From contig JAGYJU010000020.1 of the NCBI GenBank assembly GCA_018401965.1, positions 62,001 through 126,000 of the forward strand: DNA of 64,000 nt. Reading direction: 5' to 3'. The DNA is from Roseicyclus sp. (GTDB lineage: Bacteria; Pseudomonadota; Alphaproteobacteria; Rhodobacterales; Rhodobacteraceae). Numbering within the stretch: position 1 is the first letter of the stretch; every line of letters begins with the position of its first letter. The notes below the pieces were generated by a model. It searched no databases, was not told the DNA's origin, and worked only from the letters and a program-made list of their open reading frames with translations. Below are positions 36,155 to 44,398 of this stretch, in pieces. Made by a program: the position numbers and the translations under genes.

Positions 36155-37035
36155 ACGTGGCCATCACCCAACGTGATCGCGGAACCTTGGCGATGGTCCG
36201 CCTTGCGCTGGAACGGGGCGACGTGCGGCTCGCCTATCAGCCGGTGATGCGTGCCGATGGGGCCGGCATCGCGTTCTACGAGGGATTGATCCGGCTTCTG
36301 GATGACACCGGCCGGGTGATCCCGGCACGCGAGTTCATCGGGGTGATCGAGGACCAGGATTTGGGGCGGCAAATCGATTGCGTCGCGCTGCGCCTGGGGC
36401 TGGCGGCCTTGCGGGCCCAGCCGCATTTGCGCCTGGCGATCAACATGTCGGCCCGGTCGGTCGGCTATCCGGGCTGGATGCAGGTGTTGCGCCGCGCGAT
36501 CCGGGCCAGGCCCGATATCGTGCATCGGCTGATCCTCGAGATCACCGAAACCTCGGCCATGCAGATGCCCGAGATCGTCAAGATCTTCATGGAGGATTTG
36601 CAGGACAAGGGCATTGTCTTTGCGTTGGACGATTTCGGCGCGGGCTACACGGCGTTTCGGCATCTGCGCAGTTTTTGCTTCGACATCCTCAAGATCGACG
36701 GGCAATTCGCCCGCAACGTCGACACCGACCCCGACAACCAGGTGCTCTGCGAGGCGCTGGTTTCGCTGGCACGCCATTTCGACATGCTGGTCGTGGCCGA
36801 AGCGGTGGAAACCGCGCAGGAAGCGGCCTGGCTGCGCGCGGCGGGGGTGGATTGTCTTCAGGGCTATCACCTGGGCGTGCCCACGATGACGCCGCCCTGG
36901 GCCGGCAGACAGGGCGCGCGACGGCTGAGACACACTGTCTATTGTGTCGCAGGGGCGGGCGGCGTTACCAACGGGGCAAGATACAACGGCCCCCCGCGTT
37001 TCGGTGAGGTTGGGCCTTTCTGGAAAGGGACTTCC

Positions 37036-38211
37036 ATGACCAATGTTGTTATCGCCTCGGCCGCGCGCACGCCTGTTGGCAGTTTCCTGGGGGCTTTCGC
37101 CAATACGCCCGCGCATGACCTGGGCCGAATCGTGATCGAGGCCGTGGTGGAACGCGCCGGTATCGACAAGGCAGAGGTGAGCGAGACCATCCTGGGGCAG
37201 GTCCTGACCGCCGCCCAGGGCCAGAACCCGGCGCGCCAGGCGCATATCAACGCGGGCCTGCCGCAAGAAGCCGCCGCCTGGGGCATCAACCAGGTGTGTG
37301 GATCGGGGCTGCGGGCCGTGGCGCTTGGGGCACAGCACATCATGCTGGGCGATGCGTCGATCGTGGTCGCGGGCGGGCAGGAAAACATGTCGATGAGCGC
37401 CCATGCCGCCAACCTGCGGCAGGGTCAGAAAATGGGCGACATGTCCTATATCGACACCATGATCCGCGACGGGTTGTGGGATGCGTTCAACGGCTATCAC
37501 ATGGGCCAGACCGCCGAGAACGTCGCGCAGCAATGGCAGATCAGCCGCGAGATGCAGGATGAATTCGCCGTGGCCAGCCAGAACAAGGCAGAGGCCGCGC
37601 AAAAGGCCGGAAAATTCGCCGATGAAATCACCGCCGTGACGATCAAGACCCGCAAGGGCGACATCACCGTCGACAGCGATGAATACATCCGCCACGGCGC
37701 GACGATGGATGCGATGGCCAAGCTGCGCCCCGCCTTCACCAAGGATGGGTCGGTGACGGCGGGCAATGCCTCGGGGCTGAACGACGGGGCGGCGGCGACA
37801 TTGTTGATGTCGGCCGATGAAGCCGCGCGGCGCGGGATCACGCCGCTGGCGCGCATCGCATCCTATGCCACCGCCGGGCTTGACCCGTCGATCATGGGCG
37901 TCGGGCCGATCTTTGCCAGCCGCAAGGCACTGGACAAGGCGGGCTGGTCGGTCGGTGACCTCGACCTGGTTGAAGCCAACGAGGCTTTTGCGGCACAGGC
38001 CTGTGCCGTCAACAAGGACATGGGCTGGGATCCGGCGATCGTGAACGTGAACGGCGGCGCCATTGCCATCGGCCACCCCATTGGCGCGTCGGGCTGCCGC
38101 GTGCTCAACACGCTGTTGTTCGAAATGCAGCGCCGCGATGCCAAGCGCGGCCTTGCAACGCTGTGCATCGGGGGCGGCATGGGTGTCGCGCTTTGTGTCG
38201 AACGGCCCTGA
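37036..38211 (+). CDS. phaA: Acetyl-CoA C-acetyltransferase (beta-ketothiolase)
   Basis: A 391-residue thiolase that condenses two acetyl-CoA into acetoacetyl-CoA. The nucleophile is Cys88 in [26 protein letters not shown] carries the catalytic His and LCIGGGMG the second Cys. GGAAAGGGA-type ribosome site sequence precedes the ATG at 37036. phaB lies 150 bp downstream, so the pair makes 3-hydroxybutyryl-CoA for PHB and for the ethylmalonyl-CoA pathway. The reading frame is continuous with the upstream EAL remnant, but a separate start is clear. Confidence 0.96.
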   Translation: MTNVVIASAARTPVGSFLGAFANTPAHDLGRIVIEAVVERAGIDKAEVSETILGQVLTAAQGQNPARQAHINAGLPQEAAAWGINQVCGSGLRAVALGAQHIMLGDASIVVAGGQENMSMSAHAANLRQGQKMGDMSYIDTMIRDGLWDAFNGYHMGQTAENVAQQWQISREMQDEFAVASQNKAEAAQKAGKFADEITAVTIKTRKGDITVDSDEYIRHGATMDAMAKLRPAFTKDGSVTAGNASGLNDGAAATLLMSADEAARRGITPLARIASYATAGLDPSIMGVGPIFASRKALDKAGWSVGDLDLVEANEAFAAQACAVNKDMGWDPAIVNVNGGAIAIGHPIGASGCRVLNTLLFEMQRRDAKRGLATLCIGGGMGVALCVERP

Positions 38212-38237
38212 GCCCGTCAAAACACCGAAATACATCG

Positions 38238-38263
38238 AAAGGGCACCTGTTGGTGCCCTTTTT
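38238..38263 (+). terminator. Terminator between phaA and phaB
   Basis: AAAGGGCACC (38238-38247), loop TGTT, GGTGCCCTTT (38252-38261), then TT. A 10-bp stem with a T-rich end is a strong factor-independent terminator, so phaB probably has its own promoter or gets read-through only. Confidence 0.9.
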
Positions 38264-38361
38264 CCTCTGCACGACCCAAGATAGTCCGTGAAACAAAGTT
38301 GCGTCCAACGCACCATCCGCGTAACACCGTTACCAAGAACGACGCCAGATTGGAGGATATC

Positions 38362-39084
38362 ATGGCAAGAGTAGCGCTGGTCACCGGCGGCAGCCGCGGC
38401 ATCGGGGAGGCGATTTCCAAGGCTCTCAAGGCAGAGGGTTACGAGGTTGCCGCGACCTATGCCGGCAATGACGCGAAAGCCGCGGCCTTCACCGAGGCGA
38501 CGGGCATCAAGACCTACAAATGGGACGTGGCGGATTACGAAAGCTCCAAGGCGGGCATCGCCCAGGTCGAGGCCGATCTGGGCCCGATCGATATCGTGGT
38601 GGCCAATGCGGGCATCACCCGCGACGCGCCCTTCCACAAGATGACGCCAGAGCAGTGGAAAGAGGTGGTCGATACCAACCTGACCGGCGTGTTCAACACG
38701 GTCCATCCGGTCTGGCCCGGCATGCGCGATCGCAAGTTTGGCCGCGTGATCGTGATTTCATCGATCAATGGGCAAAAGGGCCAGTTCGGCCAGGTGAATT
38801 ATGCCGCGACCAAGGCGGGCGATCTGGGCATCGTGAAATCGCTGGCCCAGGAAGGCGCGCGCGCAGGTATCACCGCCAATGCGATCTGCCCCGGCTACAT
38901 CGCCACCGAAATGGTCATGGCGATCCCCGAAGAGGTGCGCGCCAAGATCGTCGCCGGCATTCCCGCCGGACGCTTGGGCGAGCCAGAGGAAATCGCGCGC
39001 TGCGTGGTGTTCTTGGCCTCGGACCAGTCGGGCTTTATCAACGGGTCGACGATTTCGGCAAACGGCGCGCAGTTCTTCGTCTGA
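38362..39084 (+). CDS. phaB: Acetoacetyl-CoA reductase
   Basis: A 240-residue short-chain dehydrogenase that reduces acetoacetyl-CoA to (R)-3-hydroxybutyryl-CoA with NADPH. Visible are the Rossmann TGGSRGIG at residues 8-15, VVANAGITRDAPFHKM, the catalytic Ser in ISSINGQKGQFGQ and YAATKAG with the Tyr-x3-Lys pair, and ICPGYIATEMV. TGGAGGA precedes the ATG. A strong terminator follows. Confidence 0.96.
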   Translation: MARVALVTGGSRGIGEAISKALKAEGYEVAATYAGNDAKAAAFTEATGIKTYKWDVADYESSKAGIAQVEADLGPIDIVVANAGITRDAPFHKMTPEQWKEVVDTNLTGVFNTVHPVWPGMRDRKFGRVIVISSINGQKGQFGQVNYAATKAGDLGIVKSLAQEGARAGITANAICPGYIATEMVMAIPEEVRAKIVAGIPAGRLGEPEEIARCVVFLASDQSGFINGSTISANGAQFFV

Positions 39085-39103
39085 TCACGCCGGTCCATCG
39101 TGG

Positions 39104-39131
39104 AAAGGCCGGGGCTGGACCCCGGCCTTTT
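39104..39131. terminator. Bidirectional terminator after phaB
   Basis: AAAGGCCGGGG (39104-39114), loop CTGGA, CCCCGGCCTTT (39120-39130) then T. The 11-bp stem has A tract before and T tract after, so it can stop phaB on the plus strand and the small gene at 39136 on the minus strand. Confidence 0.92.
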
Positions 39132-39135
39132 CATG

Positions 39136-39255
39136 TCACGGTTGCGCGCGGCGCGCGAACAGCGATGCGATGCCGCGCCAGAAATAGGCCGCGCATTCCT
39201 GGCGGCCGGCCACGATTTGTGCGCGAACCTGCGCGGTATGTGCAAAATTTTCCAT
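39136..39255 (-). CDS. Small protein of 39 residues, unknown function
   Basis: The peptide begins MENFAHTAQVRAQIVAGRQE, then CAAYFWRGIASLFARRAQP. AAGGA eight bases before the ATG, a terminator just past the stop, and an amphipathic then arginine-rich tail all support a true gene. It resembles short proteins I have seen convergent to other Rhodobacterales genes, but I cannot name it. It could be a membrane- or RNA-binding regulator; that is a guess. Confidence 0.6.
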   Translation of the reverse strand: MENFAHTAQVRAQIVAGRQECAAYFWRGIASLFARRAQP

Positions 39256-39304
39256 CGATGTGATCCTTTCGGTGACGGCGAATGCCCCCTTGTCCCGAAA
39301 GATA

Positions 39305-39321
39305 GGTCAGCCTGACTGACC
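39305..39321. promoter_or_regulatory. Small dyad upstream of the 39-residue gene
   Basis: GGTCAG-CCTGA-CTGACC is a 6-bp perfect inverted repeat 50-66 bp upstream of the small gene. It may be an operator. The rest of the 194-base gap (39256-39449) shows nothing else that I can support. Confidence 0.35.
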
Positions 39322-39449
39322 CGAGTAGGGGTTAAAACGGCAAGGCCGGGTTTCACCAGACGCAGGGCTGTTGCGCAGATTGGCGGCGCCCCTGATAGCC
39401 ACCGATGGGCAAGGCCGCGCCCGGCCAAGCCGGGGCGCGGCCAGGTCGG

Positions 39450-39614
39450 TCAGCTGTCCAACCGGGAAATTTCTTCCTTGAGGCGGAGTTTTTCCTTTTT
39501 CAGTTCTCGCACCTTGAGATCGTCAATTCCGGGGCTGCGTTGCGCCTGTTCGACCTTGACCGACAAATGCGCGTGTTTTTTCTTCAGTTCCTGCAGATGA
39601 GACCCAAGAGACAT
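39450..39614 (-). CDS. DUF465 (YdcH-like) small protein
   Basis: A 54-residue charged helical protein: SLGSHLQELKKKHAHLSVKV, then KVRELKKEKLRLKEEISRL. The pattern of a helical hairpin with lysine and glutamate is typical of DUF465/YdcH. GAGGAGG upstream supports the ATG at 39614. Function unknown. Confidence 0.88.
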   Translation of the reverse strand: MSLGSHLQELKKKHAHLSVKVEQAQRSPGIDDLKVRELKKEKLRLKEEISRLDS

Positions 39615-39701
39615 CCAAGTCCTCCTCTCATTGATGACCGTCGTGTGACAACTGCACCACGAAACGCGAGTCGTGTCACGCAAAACAACCAAGGCGATAG
39701 T

Positions 39702-40469
39702 TCAAATGCAACCGGTTGCGTCTTCAAAGGGCAGCGGCGCGGCATGACGCAGCACGGCTTCGGCTTTGGCGGTGAAATCGGGCGCATCGCCGGGATGTGC
39801 GACGGATTCATGTATAAGAAATGGTGGCAGCAGGCGGAACGGCGCACGGGCGGATTTCCGGGCGCGGATCACCACGCGTGTGACGGCGCGCCCGACACGC
39901 GGCTGCATCGGCAAGACCGTGATTGCACCAAACCCATCTTGCAGCGCGGCAAGACACTCGGGCAGGCGTTCGGTGGTCTGGATCAGGGTCAGCCAGCCCT
40001 TTGGCACCAATCGCGCGCGCGCGACGGTGATCCAATCGACCAGCGGTGTTTCGAGGCGGTTGGCGGCTTCGCGCCCCGCATCGCGCGCCGCCGTGCCATC
40101 ATCGCTGGCGAAATAGGGCGGGTTGGCGATCACGTGATCAAAGGATTTCTGCCGCAGATCGGCGGGTAAGGCAGACAGATCGGCCTCGACGATCGTGAGA
40201 TCGACCGCCACCGCGTTCCGTCGCGCCAGATCCGCGTATTCGGCTTGGCGTTCCACACCGGTGATCCGCAGGCCCGGCACCCGCGCCGCCAGGCACAGCG
40301 ACGCCACCCCGACCCCACAGCCCAGTTCCAAAACGGATTGCCCCGGCCGCGCCGGACAGGCGGCCGCCAGGAATACGGGATCGGTGGCGGCGCGGTAGCC
40401 ATCGCGCGGTTGCAGCACATGCAGCCGCCCGCCCAGGAAGGCATCGCGGGTCGTGGGCCTTTCGGTCAC
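39702..40469 (-). CDS. tRNA1(Val) (adenine(37)-N6)-methyltransferase-like
   Basis: A 255-residue class I SAM methyltransferase. SVLELGCGVGVASLCLA is the SAM loop and FDHVIANPPYFAS the NPPY catalytic motif for amino-group methylation. The N-terminal TTRDAFLGGRLHVLQPRDGYRAATDP is characteristic of the TrmN6/YfiC group. It starts with GTG at 40469, overlapping the DUF2007 stop (GTGA). An N6-adenine tRNA target is family inference. Confidence 0.87.
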   Translation of the reverse strand: MTERPTTRDAFLGGRLHVLQPRDGYRAATDPVFLAAACPARPGQSVLELGCGVGVASLCLAARVPGLRITGVERQAEYADLARRNAVAVDLTIVEADLSALPADLRQKSFDHVIANPPYFASDDGTAARDAGREAANRLETPLVDWITVARARLVPKGWLTLIQTTERLPECLAALQDGFGAITVLPMQPRVGRAVTRVVIRARKSARAPFRLLPPFLIHESVAHPGDAPDFTAKAEAVLRHAAPLPFEDATGCI

Positions 40470-40681
40470 TCGGTCACCGGCAGGCCGTTGTCGCGCAGCG
40501 CCAGCCGTGCGGCAGCCGCATCGGCACGACGCACCAAAAGGCGGCGCGGCAAAATGCCGATGGACCCTTCCAGCATGCTCATATGGACGTCCAACTCGAA
40601 GACCTCTATACCCTCGCCGGACAAAAGCGCCGAGGCAAAGGCAATCTCGGTCTGGTCGGTGCTGCGCATGATTTCAAGCAT
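40466..40681 (-). CDS. DUF2007 domain protein
   Basis: A 71-residue protein, MLEIMRSTDQTEIAFASALL then GEGIEVFELDVHMSMLEGSI and LPRRLLVRRADAAAARLAL. The ferredoxin-like DUF2007 fold is often called a putative signal-transducing protein. It overlaps the methyltransferase downstream and is divergent from ispB. Function unknown. Confidence 0.88.
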   Translation of the reverse strand: MLEIMRSTDQTEIAFASALLSGEGIEVFELDVHMSMLEGSIGILPRRLLVRRADAAAARLALRDNGLPVTE

Positions 40682-40756
40682 GGGCACAAGGTAAGCAGCC
40701 CGCGACCGCTTGTCGAGACAGGGCCGGTTTACGGACAGAACAAGGGGAACAGGCGC

Positions 40757-41758
40757 ATGAGCCTCGACGTTGCAGCGACCAAGCCGCATGAACGGATGCA
40801 AGCCGCCCTTGCCGATGATCTCGCGGCGGTGGGCGTGCTGATCCGCGACCGGATGGCGTCGAAACACGCGCCCCGCATCCCCGAGGTGACCGCCCACCTG
40901 GTCGAGGCCGGGGGCAAGCGCGTGCGCCCGATGCTGACGCTCGCCGCGGCGCGGCTCTGTGGCTATGTGGGTGACGCGCATCAGAAACTGGCCGCGACAG
41001 TCGAATTCATCCACACCGCGACCTTGCTGCACGACGATGTGGTGGACGAAAGCGAGAAGCGCCGGGGGCGACCCACCGCCAACCTGTTGTGGGACAATAA
41101 ATCCAGCATCCTCGTGGGCGATTACCTGTTTGCACGCGCCTTTCAGCTGATGGTGGAAACCGGCAACCTGCAGGTGCTGAACATCTTGTCGAACGCATCT
41201 GCGGTGATCGCAGAAGGCGAGGTGTTGCAGCTGACCACCGCGATGAACCTTGCCACCACCGAAGACATCTATCTGCAAGTGATCCGGGGCAAGACCGCCG
41301 CCCTGTTCGAAGCCGCCTGCGAGGTTGGCGGCGTGATCGCGGGCAGGCCTGAAGATCAGGTGCGCGCGCTCGCCACCTATGGCGACGGGTTGGGAATTGC
41401 CTTCCAGATGGTCGACGACCTGTTGGATTGGGGCGGCAACACCGGGGCCATCGGCAAGAACACCGGCGATGATTTCCGCGAACGCAAGCTGACGCTGCCG
41501 GTCATCCGGGCGGTTGCCCGCGCCGATGCCGATGAACGCGCATTCTGGGTGCGGACGATCGAAAAGGGCGACCAGCGCGACGGCGATCTGGACCAGGCGC
41601 TGGCGCTGTTGACCGCGCATGGCACGCTGGAAGAAACCCGGATCGAGGCCTTGGGCTGGGCGGCCAGATCGCGCGCGGCGCTGGATATCCTGCCCGATCA
41701 TCCGCTGCGCGACATGATGGGCGACCTGGCCGATTACGTCGTTGCGCGCCTGACCTGA
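40757..41758 (+). CDS. ispB: Long-chain polyprenyl diphosphate synthase (ubiquinone side chain)
   Basis: A 333-residue trans-prenyltransferase. The first Asp-rich motif HDDVVDES is at 92-99 and the second is [24 protein letters not shown] is the usual N-terminal block. In Rhodobacterales it makes the decaprenyl tail of Q10. The start at 40757 was chosen by homology. It is convergent with ispE, so early and late isoprenoid steps are adjacent. Confidence 0.93.
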   Translation: MSLDVAATKPHERMQAALADDLAAVGVLIRDRMASKHAPRIPEVTAHLVEAGGKRVRPMLTLAAARLCGYVGDAHQKLAATVEFIHTATLLHDDVVDESEKRRGRPTANLLWDNKSSILVGDYLFARAFQLMVETGNLQVLNILSNASAVIAEGEVLQLTTAMNLATTEDIYLQVIRGKTAALFEAACEVGGVIAGRPEDQVRALATYGDGLGIAFQMVDDLLDWGGNTGAIGKNTGDDFRERKLTLPVIRAVARADADERAFWVRTIEKGDQRDGDLDQALALLTAHGTLEETRIEALGWAARSRAALDILPDHPLRDMMGDLADYVVARLT

Positions 41759-41780
41759 GCGGCTGTTCTTGTAAAAGAAA

Positions 41781-42618
41781 TCAGCGCAGTTTCGCCTGCG
41801 CCACCCACCAGCCCGGATTGCGCTGCACGGTCGCGGCGGCACCGGCGGCGGCATCGGCCCGGTCGAACAGGCCGAAACAGGTGCCGCCAGACCCCGACAT
41901 GCGGGCCAACAGGCACCCTGGCTGCGCGTTCAGGTGATCGATCACGCGGCCAATTTCCGGCAGCTGCGCGCGGGCGGGCGGTTCCAGATCGTTGCGCGTC
42001 TGGCAGAGCCAGGCGACCAAATCCGCCGCATCCCGCCAGCCCCCGGCGGGGATGGGGGGCAAGGGCGGGTTGTCCGCGCGGGCCAGCGCCTTGAACACCG
42101 GGCCGGTCGGCACCTCGACACCCGGGTTGGCCAGCACGATCCAGAGCGGCGGCAGGGGCGGCAGGGGCGCCACCTCTTCCCCGATCCCCGACATGCGCGC
42201 GGGTCGCCCGAACAGGCAGACCGGCACATCGGCCCCCAGCGCCAAAACCGCCTCTGGGCTTGGCAGGGGCATCCCAAAGCGCCGACAATCCGCGCAGTGC
42301 AGCAGCCGCATCTGCGGACCCGCCGCCAAGACCACCCGCATGGGGCAGGTGTTTCTCAAGCGTGATCGCCGCGCCCTGCCCGGCATGACCGGGCGCAAAG
42401 GCTTCGGCGGCTTGCCAGATCAGGTTGCGCCTGTCGGCAGGCACCCCGGCCGCGCGCGGCCCGGTGACCGTCAGCGAAAGCGCCTGTGACGGTGCAAAGG
42501 ACAGCCAATCCCCCAGATCAGCAAAGACCACGATGGAGTCCAGCAGGTGATAGCCATCGTCCCTGCGCCCGGTGACATGCAGCGCAAGATTGACCTTGGC
42601 GGGGGCCAGCAACCTCAC
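41781..42618 (-). pseudogene. ispE: 4-diphosphocytidyl-2-C-methyl-D-erythritol kinase (frameshifted)
   Basis: A GHMP kinase of the MEP isoprenoid pathway. The N-terminus is [20 protein letters not shown], and the ATP motif is [16 protein letters not shown]. The C-terminus has [14 protein letters not shown]. The frame breaks near 42282: [10 protein letters not shown] is nonsense afterwards, whereas deleting one G gives [20 protein letters not shown] and 278 residues. GTG start at 42618, overlapping the TPR gene stop. The MEP pathway is normally essential, so the break is probably a sequence error. Confidence 0.92.
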
Positions 42619-44312
42619 CGGGTTTCGCCCACGCCACCTTCGTCCGCCAGGACACGGTCCAGCCCGATCTCGAGCTTGCGGCGAATACGGTCTGCCTCGG
42701 CATCTTCGGGTTCAAAGCTCAGCGCGCGTTCCCATTGAAACCGCGCCTCGCGTTGGCGGCCCACCATCCAGTAGACATCGCCAAGGTGGTCGTTGACGAT
42801 CGGATCATTGGGCAAGAGGCTGACGGCGCGTTCCATCGGTGCGACCGCTTCTTCGAAACGACCCAGCCGGTACAGGACCCAGCCCAAGCTGTCGACGATA
42901 TATCCGACTCCGGCTGGCCCTGCACCGCGCGTTCGATCATGCCCAGCGCCTCGTCGAGGTTGCGGCGCTGTTCGACCAGCGAATAGCCAAGGTTGTTCAA
43001 CACCAGCGGTTGTTCGGGGTTCAACACCAGCGCCTGTCTGAAATCGGCCTCCGAGCCGTCGAAATCATCCAGGAATTCGCGACAGATGCCACGGGCATAG
43101 TACAAGAACCAATTGCGGCTTTGGGTGATGTCGACCAGGTCGAGCGCCGCCGTATAGGCCGTGACCGCCTCGGCACAGCGTTCGGTACGGCGCAGCGCAT
43201 CGGCCAACGCGGCCTGAACCGTGGCAAGCTCCGGGCGCGCGATCGCCACTGCCTGCAACACCGCCACGGCCTCATCCTGGCGACCATCGTCGAAATACAC
43301 GTCGCCGCGCCCAAGCTGCGCCTCGGTGTAGAGCGGGTCGCCCTGTGGCACCTGGGCATAGGCTTCGGCGGCAAGATCATACTGGTCGGCTTCGGCCAGC
43401 AACCGCCCCGTCAGGATCAGCGCATCCGTATGACCGGGGTCGATACCATAGGCCGCTCGGGCGTAAAGCAGCGGCAGGCTGGTCGACCCGGCATCGGCGG
43501 CCAGGGCCTCGGCCATGGTGTGGAACACCTCGGCCAGGCCCTGCTGTGCGGTGGTCAAAAAGCCGTAGGGTGGCACGCGCGTCTGCGCCTTGATCCGATC
43601 GCGCAACGCCAACAAGGCCGGATCGGGCAGGCCTTGGGTGAAGAATTCCAGAAGTTGCAACGCGGCCTCGGACCGGTCCAGTTGCACCAAGACCTCGGCC
43701 CGGGCGCGCACGGATCGTTCACTGACCGCCAGGGGGCCGAATTCATCGCCCGAAAAAATCGCGTCCGCCCCTTCGAAATCACCCACGGCGGCACGTGCCA
43801 AGGCCAGGTGGGTATAGGCGATATCGGACAGCCCATCCTCTTGGGCCACCGCAAGGAACGCATCGGTGGCCCGGCGCATGTCGCCTTCGCCCAGGAAAAT
43901 CCAGGCCAGCGCCAACGGATCAACGAGTGGCCCGGCGCCGCGCCCCGCCTCGATCGCGGCGCGCGCGCCGATCAGATCGCCATCGGACAGCCCCCGCACC
44001 ATGCGCACCAGGTTGACCAGTTCCTGCGCCTCGGCCTCTGGGCCAAGCATGTCGGCAATCGTTTCGGCCCGCGCCCATTGGCCCAGCGCGGCATTGGCAA
44101 AAAGCGCATTGCCCACCAGCATCGGGTTGCCCGGATCCGCTGCAAGCGCGTTTTCGAAATACACGGCAGCGGTACGGTGATTGCCATCGATCACGGCCGC
44201 ACGCGCGGCAAGATAGGCCCCGGCCAAACCGGGGCCTCTGTCTTGGGCAGATCGCCGGAGCGGCCGCGACCAGCGCAGCCACAAGGGAAAGGATTAGCGT
44301 GGGGCGGCGCAT
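42615..44312 (-). pseudogene. Exported tetratricopeptide-repeat protein (two frameshifts)
   Basis: About 565 residues when both breaks are repaired. A signal peptide (MRRPTLILSLVAALVAAAPA) starts at 44312. One extra base near 44252 separates it from AQDRGPGLAGAYLAARAA. A long run of TPR-like helices follows (for example YFENALAADPGNPMLVGNAL), then a missing base near 42904 breaks AVQGQPESGYIVDSLGWVLY before the last repeats and [11 protein letters not shown]. Such TPR proteins between etfQO and ispE are conserved in Rhodobacterales, but their partner is unknown. An outer-membrane or periplasmic scaffold is plausible. Confidence 0.82.
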
Positions 44313-44398
44313 CGGCGGTCTCCTTGGTGTGGGGCAAACACTAGGGCCCGCAGCGTCCCGGGGCAATGCACCCCACCCACCCCATTGCGCGACCACGA

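Larger units (their letters stand above)
34872..36928 (+). pseudogene. EAL-domain c-di-GMP phosphodiesterase gene split by ISAs1 element
   Basis: The 5' fragment (34872-34926) encodes MMGHMRGKLVEAGLGSPL. After the insertion and the duplicated target, the same frame resumes at 36155 with [20 protein letters not shown]. Joining them restores one EAL protein: [18 protein letters not shown] (EGL in place of EAL), [41 protein letters not shown] and GYHLGVPT. Most catalytic acidic residues remain, so c-di-GMP hydrolysis is plausible in the ancestor. No stop is found in this frame before the next gene; a TGA one frame off at 36926-36928 is the likely original end. Inactive unless the right part is expressed from the element. 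Confidence 0.8.

Noticed and set aside
36082..38211. A natural EAL-thiolase fusion protein
   Set aside because: phaA has its own ribosome site and the usual start; the linker has no domain, and a missing stop is a simpler cause. Kept only as a low-level finding.
36103..38706. Minus-strand frame of 867 codons across the EAL remnant and phaA
   Set aside because: An antisense shadow of two recognisable genes; low-complexity composition and no ribosome site.
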